NCBI RefSeq assembly: GCF_036370855.1
Contig: NC_088102.1
Location: forward strand, 39,407,835-39,471,834
DNA from: Dromaius novaehollandiae
Taxonomy: Eukaryota > Chordata > Aves > Casuariiformes > Dromaiidae
Direction of reading: 5' to 3'
Length of the DNA stretch: 64,000 nt
The notes beneath the pieces are model-generated. The model did no database searches. It was not told the DNA's origin and saw nothing but the letters and a program-made list of their open reading frames with translations. Shown here piece after piece: positions 56,839 through 64,000 of this stretch. Each line of letters begins with the position of its first letter. Within the stretch, counting starts at the first letter, position 1. The position numbers were made by a program, and so were the translations under genes.

Positions 56839-59800
56839 TCAAAATAATACTGGTAAATGGCCAAAAGCCTGTTTCTGTGATGGAATAATATAAGGGCATG
56901 AAAGTATGGCTGGGTAGTAGAATCAGTTGGACAGGCACTAATAAGTGGTGAGGGTTAGGCAGCACTTGGGAACTGACCAGAACTACTAACAATTCATTGA
57001 CAAACAAAAGAAGCATGTCCAGGACCCACAGACTTTACCACCCTTTCTAGAGAAAAGCTCTATAGAGAATTTCTAAACCAAGTATAGTGAATGAAGTGGT
57101 GGATTCTACAGAGATTTTGTGGAAGGAGACTTGCAATCTTGTCACATTTTTAACGAAACTTGTTTTTCAAGTATAAGTGAACATTCTGCAAAGAGGTTCA
57201 AGGATTAAAAGCCGAATAGTACATTTAGTGTTACTAACAGGGTTTCTGCTTCATTCAGGCATACACATAATTAACTTTCATAAGACGCTGAGAATCCTCT
57301 TTGTTGACATAATCCAGCAAGTACACCCCAGGACTTGCTCATAGCAATGTACCTCTACATCTTAGATGAGCATGAATACTTGAGGCAGCCCACAAGAGCA
57401 ACAGTGCTGACAGAGGGATGGCACTGTAACATTGTCACATGTTGTGACTTCAGTCTTTTCAGATCCAGCGTTTTTTGCCTTCTGGCCTCATAATCACTGT
57501 GGGTCAAGTTTACTCGTCCCCACTATCCCCACGTCCAACTTCTGTCTGGGAAGCTGGAGAAATGATGTTTTACTTCAGTTCAGGGTGGCAGCATAAATTT
57601 TCTCATCCTGTGGCTGCTATTCCAACCTGCGTAGGGTGGTGAGTGTGCCCAAATGTGGCTTTTCAGTCTTTTTCCAGGGCTGTCCCCAAATTGCCGTGAA
57701 TTCACCTTTGGACAGAGATCTGGGGGTGCCAGAAAGCAGAAAAGGCTCTTTCACTGCTGCAGCCTCTCAGCAATCAAGGCCTGGCAGCACTGGATCATTC
57801 TCTGATTACAATTACTCAGACTATTCAAAACTTATCATGTGCAAAAAGATAACTTTTAACCCTGCATCAAGTTACAACAAATCAGTCTCACAGCAAATGC
57901 AGCATTCTCCTCTCTACTCCTTTTCCTACAAAAAATGAACTAAATCTAGCCCTGTTGGAGGAGTGATTGTAACATCCACTGACTTAAAAAAGAACCACTA
58001 ACATTACTTTGGACCCTAAAAGCAACAGTTCATATTGGGAGGCAGCAAATTATTCTTTACTGAAAGTGTGAGTAATCGTTTCTGCTAAACATGAGCAGGA
58101 GGGGCTCTGTTCCCTGACAAAAGCTGTGGCAGACAAATCCCGTGACGGTTCTGCAGGGGATGCCAGTAATGTTCAAAACAGGATAGCAATCTTCTGAAAC
58201 TTGTCCTAGGACAAGGCAAGTAGAAGCAGAGGCAAATAATCATAGCAATCAAACAGTTCTCCCCAAACAGCTGTCAAGACCACCAATATATAACGTCTTG
58301 TGCCACAGGTTTGTGGTGCTGCACATGATATGCATGCACCATAGCAACAAGATATTAATCATCAACACATATAGGCACATGCTGGCATAAGTCTTCTCAG
58401 GTGCAAGTTGTAGGCTGTATCTGATATATACAACAAGCCCAAACGGTACCAGTTTCAGTGCTACCTCCAAGAGCATTGCATAGTTTAATTCATGACGACT
58501 GGGCTTACATCTTCCTCAGAAGCATCAGAACATTGGGCCGGGTGTATGAATGCCTCGACATGAAGAACAACTTCTGTTCTAGTTCTGCGCCCCTCTTTCT
58601 TTGTACTTTTCAGTTTAACACCCTGGGCAAGTTCTTTGCTGGTGAGACACCACTGACTGAAGTGGCATTGTGCCAGTGCAGCATTTGGCACTGTATCCTC
58701 AGAGTGATGGCTGGGATTTTCAAAGGGGTGAAGGGAAGAGGGTATGCACCCAGTTCCTCTTGCATTTGGACACTAACCTCCTCTTGGCTCACTAGCATCT
58801 CTGCAATGCCACTGATGTCCCAGGTGGGCACTGCCTACTTGCCAGGGTTCTGGAGAGAATTAATGGACAATTCAGTGGCAGTTTCTTTTATTTACTTGGG
58901 TTTTTCTTTAAAGATGACACACTGGTAAATTACATCTATATCAACTGGAGTACCAGGCCAGTAAGCCAGAGTTAGACATGCATTTCTAATGGCGAAGGCG
59001 ATTCACCACTGGGACAAACGCATTCTCTCTCTGCTGGTGTCTTTAAACTGAGGCTGGTGTCCTCCTGGATGATGCTTTGATAAGGTTTTTGGGCTCAGTA
59101 CAGCTGAGTGAAATGTTATGGCTGTGAATACAGACCAGGCTATAGGGTCTTTCCTGGTCTAGCTATTGCACTAAGGAGTTATCTTCTGCAGAGAAGATAT
59201 ACATCCTTGTGGAGGAATAACTGGCCATGAGGATAGTGGTCAAGGGTGGAGTGGTGCATGCTGTACGGTTATAAACAGCTTTAACCATAAAGGAGTTGCA
59301 CTGTTTGGCTGCTGAGAATTGACCCTCTGTGGAATTTTTACTTGGAGTTTTAAGACGCTGTTGGTGTCAGAGCCACAAGGTCACTGAAGTGTAGGCTTCC
59401 AGTGTAACTGCTATTCTTTGCTAGGCAATAGGAAAACAACCATTTTTTTTTCACAGAGGTAATGGGCATTTATATAACAGAGATCCCAGCATCCATGGGT
59501 TTGTCTGTGAAAGGCACATCAAAGAAATACAGCCATCTTTAAAGTGTATCAGAGCAAGTGATAAAGAATACGTGAAGGCCTCACACAACAGTAGGTCAGA
59601 TGCAAAAAGCTCCATATGGAGAGGGGATTGTAGGAAAATGGGATATTGTAATCTGCACTGTAATTTAATAAGTACTTTTTATTCCAGGGTGATGCAGTAC
59701 TTCAGTGGTCGGATCACTGCCTCAGCAAAACTGTACTAGGTCCTGCCTCTCCTTTCACAGATGCCAGGTGCGCACTGGTATAACTTGTCCAACCTCAGCA

Positions 59801-60494
59801 GAGCTGATCCTGATGTACACAAGGACACTCATATCCAGATTTGTCAGTTCTCCCCCTACATCTTCCCTTCAAGGTCTCTTGTTCATGTCATGTGGAATGG
59901 CAAAAGTTCAGGTGTGGACCAGAGAGACTTTGAAATGGAAAATCAGAGGATACCACAGGTCACATTGAAGGAGAGCTGGCAAAGTATAGGACCAGGATAG
60001 CAGAGAGTGGTGAGGGTTAGGACTAAGGTACATCAGTGGGCTTGTATGGCGTGCTGGGTTTGGGGCTCCAGAGTGATGTGCAAGCCAAGAATAATGAATA
60101 CTGGCAGAGCTCCGCATGAGTAACAAACGGCTTATCCTGCCTAGGCTAATGACAAAATGTTAGGCACTGGCATTTTTTTAAATAAATGGTTTTAAAAAAA
60201 AAGAAAAGAAAAAGAAAAAGATTAAAGCAACCGCTATAGCTAAGCGCTCTACTTTCCTCTGATAAGATGCCAGAACTATATGACTTCTGCTGTGTAACAA
60301 GGTTCTCTTGTGTGGGTGTAGCAGCCCCTCCCTATACCTAGCAGATACACTCTAGGGAATTTTTGCAAGTGTGAATATTGGCTCTTATAAGGTCATTGAG
60401 TAAAGACAGCTAATCATGTTGCTTGAAAAAACTGCATGTGTCTTGTGCGTTTCCATAAGATCTCCAGAAAGCTATTCCACAAAAAGGTCATTAT

Positions 60495-60595
60495 CACTAT
60501 TATTTGCACAGCAATGAGCAGAGGACCTCCCATGCATATTGCTTTGTAAAACGTTGGGTCTTTGCCCTGGCACACCTGCAGTTAAACTCACGCTG
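60495..60595 (+). mobile_element. Possible ancient CR1-L3-type repeat fragment
   Basis: ATTATTTGCACAGCAATGAG, GGACCTCCCATGCATATTGC, TTTGTAAAACGTTGGGTCTT and TGCCCTGG occur in the order of the widespread sauropsid repeat segment that reads 'attatttgtattgc... attgtgct... tgtacaaa... gtccctgccct'. Diverged and unverified. Confidence 0.35.
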
Positions 60596-61875
60596 ACAAT
60601 TTAAAAATGAAGGACTGGAAGCCAGTGCAAATCAGGCCAGTTCACAGGACATCTCTGTCAGTCAGCAGGTAGACAGAGGCTTGACACTGTTCTCCACTGC
60701 TGCCAGGGGTCTCCGAGTATAGCTTATCTTCATTACACTGCCACAGTACTGTCTCTCTTTTGCTCCGAATCTCACAGACATGCCTGCAGAGACTGCACCC
60801 TGGTGACAGATGCATCGCCGTTTTTTCCCTGCTTCTGCTCCAGAGCTGCACCTACGCACCTATTGTGTGACATGACACTTGCTTTCTGCCTAAGCTTCCC
60901 ATTATTATGTTCCTGGTTACATCTAGATATATCGGGACCTCCCTGCATCCTAGAGGGGCTTGTTGTCTGAAGAGACATCAAGTTTGATCTTGGGATGGTC
61001 CTCCAGGTGCAAGGTAGATATTATCAAAGGCACAAAACAAAACAAAAGCAAACAGAAAAGGTGCCCAGGCTGTCCTGGGCAGTGTAGAGCAATGGGCTAC
61101 AAGGGCTCCTTTTGCAGTCCAGAGAGCAGTGGCAGATGTCCAGGGACAGGTAGTCTCTGTGGCTGTGGGTCAGCTATGAACCCTACTCCGCTGCTGCTGG
61201 CATGGAGGTGACAATAGGATCTACAGTCCCCGAGGCATGAACTCTGCCAAATATTTTTCCACAGGAGGTTTGGATCAAGAGTGCCGAACCAGTGGAAAAT
61301 AGTATGTGGACCATGAGAAAACTTCGCATGCCAAATTTACTTGCTCCCTTACAGGAACCAGATGAAGCAAACAGCATTTCTGAAGCGCGTTCACCGTACA
61401 AAGAAATCTGCACAACTGTTACTTGTCGGGAAACAGCCTTCTCAGGGGAAGGACGCGGGGGCTCCCGGTGCAGGGAGAAGACCTAGCTGGTCTCCAAGCC
61501 TCGGCGGCGACCACGGGCGCAGAGGCCGTGCTCGGCGAGCCGGAGCCCACCCCGGGCCGCGGCAGGCGAGCGGGGCCGGGGGCGCCGGTGCTGGCGGCAC
61601 GGGGCAGCCCGGCCGCCGGGGCGGGCACGGCGCCCCACGGCGGCGGCCGGCCTGGGGTTTTTCCCCGGCGGCTGTTAAACCCTCCGCGGAGCACGGCGCG
61701 GGGCGGCGGCACGGAGCGAGCCCCGCGAGACCGAAGCCCTCGCCAGACGCCGGCTACTCCCCGCGGAGCCTCCGCGGCCCCGAGCGGCGCTGCCGTCGGG
61801 CTGCCCCGGGGCCCGGCGGCCGCTCCAGGTGCCGCGGCGCTCCGCGGAGGGGCGAGCCCGGGTCGCTGCCGCGGC

Positions 61876-61910
61876 GGCACGGGCACGGGCACGGGCACGG
61901 GCACGGGCAC
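61876..61910. repeat. (GGGCAC)5-6 hexanucleotide repeat
   Basis: Five perfect GGGCAC units (61881-61910) are preceded by a partial one, inside the SMOC1 CpG island about 200 bases upstream of the TATA box. This may be polymorphic in length. Confidence 0.93.
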
Positions 61911-61984
61911 TGGCCCCGGCCCCGCTCCCCCCGCCCCCGGGGCCAACCTGCGCCGCCGCCTCAGAGCCCCGGCGAGCGGCGGCG

Positions 61985-62135
61985 GAGGGGGCGGGCGGGG
62001 GCGCCCCTGCCGCCCGCCCATTGGCTCCGGCCCCGCGGCGGCTGCGCTGCCATGGGAGCACGCCGCAGTCAGTCCCGCCCGACCCCGCCCCGCCGGGGCT
62101 TTATAACGGGCATCCCCATGGCCGGGGTGTGTAAC
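61985..62135 (+). promoter_or_regulatory. SMOC1: SMOC1 core promoter: GC boxes, inverted CCAAT, TATA
   Basis: Sp1-type GGGGCGGGCGGGGGCG at about 61987-62002, ATTGG (inverted CCAAT) at 62020-62024 and TTTATAA at 62100-62106 stand in standard order and spacing. Transcription would start about 62130, giving a 5' UTR of roughly 190 bases. The ATG at 62118 would then lie upstream of the start and not be in the mRNA. Confidence 0.65.
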
Positions 62136-62316
62136 CTGCCGCGGCGGGAGGGGGCAGCGCTGGCCGGTGGCACCGCGCGCGCCGCCCGCCAACGGACACG
62201 CCGCCGCCGCCGCGGGGCGCCGCCCGCCCGCCCGCCCGCGCCTCCCGAGGCGGCCGCAGGGCCCCGCGCCGCCCGTCCCGTCCCGTCCCGTCCCGCCCCG
62301 CCGCCCCCGCGGGACG

Positions 62317-62421
62317 ATGCCGCCCCGGGCCTGGCGCGGTGCGGGCGCTCGCCCGCTGCTGCTGGCGCTGCTGCTGGTGCGTCTGCCCCAGGGTGGCGGC
62401 CACAGAGCCACGGGGCCCCGG
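62317..62421 (+). CDS. SMOC1: SPARC-related modular calcium-binding protein 1, first coding exon (partial gene)
   Basis: Secreted matricellular glycoprotein of basement membranes that modulates BMP signalling; loss in humans causes eye and limb malformation. This exon encodes 35 residues: an Arg-rich start, a hydrophobic signal-peptide core (LLLALLLV, about 14-21), a likely cleavage site near G28, and the mature start HRATGPR, matching human GHRTTGPR just before its exon 1 boundary. The donor is CGG|GTAAGT and ends in phase 0. The ATG has A at -3. Later exons (follistatin-like, thyroglobulin and EF-hand domains) lie beyond the right edge. Its position right of SLC10A1 fits human gene order. 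The short matching segment is the only homology available, so context adds much of the confidence. Confidence 0.88.
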
Positions 62422-64000
62422 GTAAGTGAGCGGCCCCCGCGGCGGGGCGGCCCCCTCGCTCCCACTCCGCCGCGGCAGGTTGCCGCGGGCCCGAGCCGGC
62501 GGGGCAGGGCGGCCCCCGCCCGCGGCCAGGTGCCGCGGCCCGGCAGCGCCGCAGGTGAAGCCGCGGCGGCTGCCTGCTGCCCGCGGCGCGAGGGGCGCGG
62601 AGCCTCGGCAGGCCCGCGCCGCTCGCTGGGGCCGGGCACCGGCGGAGCCCGTGGCGTACACGAGTCTTAGCTGGTTAGCGGGGGGAAGGGGGAGACGCTG
62701 GCGGGCTGTGTTCTTATATCGCTCGTCTTGCGTTCAGTGTAGCCCTCTTCCCAGCACGTAGCTTTGGGGCTTTTCATTTTTTATGATCCCAAGTAGGGAT
62801 TAAATGGATTCCTGCAATAAAGCTAGATGCTTCCAGCCTAGACTTCTCTCCCTGCAGGAGTCTAGTGTGTGTTCTCTCTCTCTCTCTTTTTTCTTTTACC
62901 TGATGATGTTTGATGATTTGGGCTCTCAATTTCACTTACCAAGCCATTGCATGGCTCTGGGGGAGAACCCAACACCTCTTCTAAATATGGTCCTCCCAGT
63001 GAGCTGGCGTTACCACTGCAGCACTGCTCTGGAGTCGCATGAGAGCTTTCAATTACAAAGCTGTGAAACAGTAGCTGTTCTTTAGCCAATGCTGCAATAA
63101 AAACATAGTTCTGGGTAAGTGGAAAAACTTGATCTCTGTGCAGGCGTGCTGGATGCGTTGACCATGTGCATTCTTGACCCATCAGTCTGAAATGTTATGA
63201 AATGTAGTGCTTAATTAACTTACGCTGTGGTTAGGCAAGATCGGGAGTCTCTAGAATACCTCAATATGATCAGCCAGAATATAACAATAAGGGGCTTGAG
63301 TGCTGTACTCTAATTTTTCTAATAGTCAAGACTGATGTTTGAATGTTATGGCTATTAAGCACTTCAGAACTGTGGAAAAAGTGTACTGGCTGCACTGGTG
63401 TCCTTGTGTTCAGCTGTACTGTGTAGCCTCTTTTATGGCCAGATGTGTAACAGTAACTGTTAGAATCTGGCAGATTAGATCTAGTGTGTGCCTCAAACCC
63501 CTGGAGACCCATTTCGAAGGGTGGGGAAAACATAGGGGTGCTTATGCATATATATATATTTTTAACCTGATACCAAGCATAAACCTCAAAATTGGAGTGA
63601 TGCCATATGGAGAGGAGCTTTGTGGTGGTAAGTAACGGTCTGTCTGGATGACTAGGGCCCTTCATCAACACTGGTATCTAAATGCTTTAATGAGGAGCAG
63701 TTGAAACAAAGCAAAATAAAAAGTTCTGATGGTAGTGTATAGGTGCACAATAAGCCTGTCTATCAAACAGTTTCTAAGCAGGCCATTTGAATATACTGTA
63801 CTTTATAAGATGGTTTCATTGCTGACTGTGTTGTCGTCTTTGGGATGGGAGCTGCTTCAGGAGAATGGAAAACCAAATACAGAGGACTAATGATTTGCTT
63901 ATTGCCTGAAATAAGTGATCTGACTCTGGTATTTCTCCCTTCATGGCTGGGTGGAGAAACTTGGCTTATGTGGGCATCAATATCTACAGCTCTGTAGAAG
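62422..64000 (+). other. SMOC1: SMOC1 intron 1 (5' part)
   Basis: Begins with GTAAGTGAG and continues out of the window. The CpG island fades by 62660, then ordinary intron sequence follows with a TC microsatellite (about 62873-62887). No second coding exon with SMOC1 similarity appears, in keeping with the very long first intron known in vertebrates. Confidence 0.8.
62873..62887. repeat. Short (TC)n tract
   Basis: About seven TC units running into a T-rich stretch within SMOC1 intron 1. Confidence 0.85.

Larger units (their letters stand above)
52930..61400. other. Intergenic region upstream of SMOC1
   Basis: No gene was recognised. It contains a G8-A-G7 run (53205-53220), a repeat relic (54880-55060), a 19-base A run (56820-56838), an A-rich tract (60193-60220) and another possible repeat relic (60495-60595). 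A TTACATTAATTGGTTGC patch near 53300 is enhancer-like. Open frames such as 58458-58928 (156 codons) match no family. Confidence 0.55.
61450..62660. promoter_or_regulatory. SMOC1: CpG island at the SMOC1 5' end
   Basis: Extremely GC-rich DNA with dense CG dinucleotides starts near 61450 and ends near 62660, spanning the SMOC1 promoter, 5' UTR and first coding exon. The long frames in it (61341-62429 plus strand, 61419-62639 minus strand, and others) are consequences of GC richness with Arg/Pro/Gly/Ala-rich translations, not genes. Confidence 0.88.

Noticed and set aside
61341-62639. Long open frames on both strands (362 and 406 codons) in the SMOC1 CpG island
   Set aside because: Translations are Arg/Pro/Gly/Ala-rich with no domain. 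Stops (TAA, TAG, TGA) are rare in GC-rich DNA, and the real SMOC1 exon uses another frame.
1-64000. CRISPR arrays, tRNA or rRNA genes, bacterial operons
   Set aside because: No regularly spaced direct repeats, no convincing tRNA A/B-box pairs and no prokaryotic gene organisation. The window is vertebrate nuclear DNA.

Overview
This is nuclear DNA from a vertebrate, most likely a sauropsid (bird, crocodilian or turtle). Three multi-exon genes can be read: SRSF5 (+ strand, complete), SLC10A1/NTCP (- strand, complete) and the first coding exon of SMOC1 (+ strand, continuing past the right edge). Human chromosome 14q24 has the same order and orientation, SUSD6-SRSF5-SLC10A1-SMOC1. The sauropsid assignment is inference: spacing is compact, no recognisable mammalian SINE or L1 copies were seen, and several pieces resemble old CR1-L3-type repeats. 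The species cannot be named from the sequence.

Layout. 1-3280 is gene-free flank. 3290-4660 is a CpG island holding the SRSF5 promoter, its non-coding exon 1 and its first coding exon. SRSF5 coding exons run from 4525 to 7916 and join into a 266-residue SR splicing factor. Inside its fifth intron lies a 532-bp block (5972-6503) flanked by good splice signals. It has an unusually mixed, CpG-containing composition and an in-frame stop, so it looks like the autoregulatory poison exon known from SR genes. SRSF5 and SLC10A1 converge on a 3'-to-3' interval (about 8440-11200) that carries a run of 32 C. SLC10A1 runs leftward from 17502 to 11980 in five coding exons that join without frame error into 394 residues. 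Its last intron appears to start with GC rather than GT. From about 17600 to 61400 there are 44 kb without a convincing gene. This stretch holds microsatellites, relic repeats, GC-rich patches and several AT-rich, homeodomain-motif-rich blocks that look like conserved non-coding (enhancer) elements. 61450-62660 is a second CpG island with a TATA-containing promoter and SMOC1 coding exon 1 (62317-62421). The rest of the window is SMOC1 intron 1.

The three genes do not form a functional pathway. SRSF5 is a housekeeping nuclear splicing regulator, SLC10A1 a liver sodium/bile-acid cotransporter, and SMOC1 a secreted matricellular protein with developmental expression. The large SLC10A1-SMOC1 gap is the natural place for SMOC1 developmental enhancers. 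I found no CRISPR array, tRNA, rRNA or bacterial-type system. The strongest points for a second look are the candidate SRSF5 poison exon, the apparent GC-AG intron and extended C-terminus of SLC10A1, a 12-bp perfect hairpin in the SRSF5 3' UTR, and the enhancer-like blocks.
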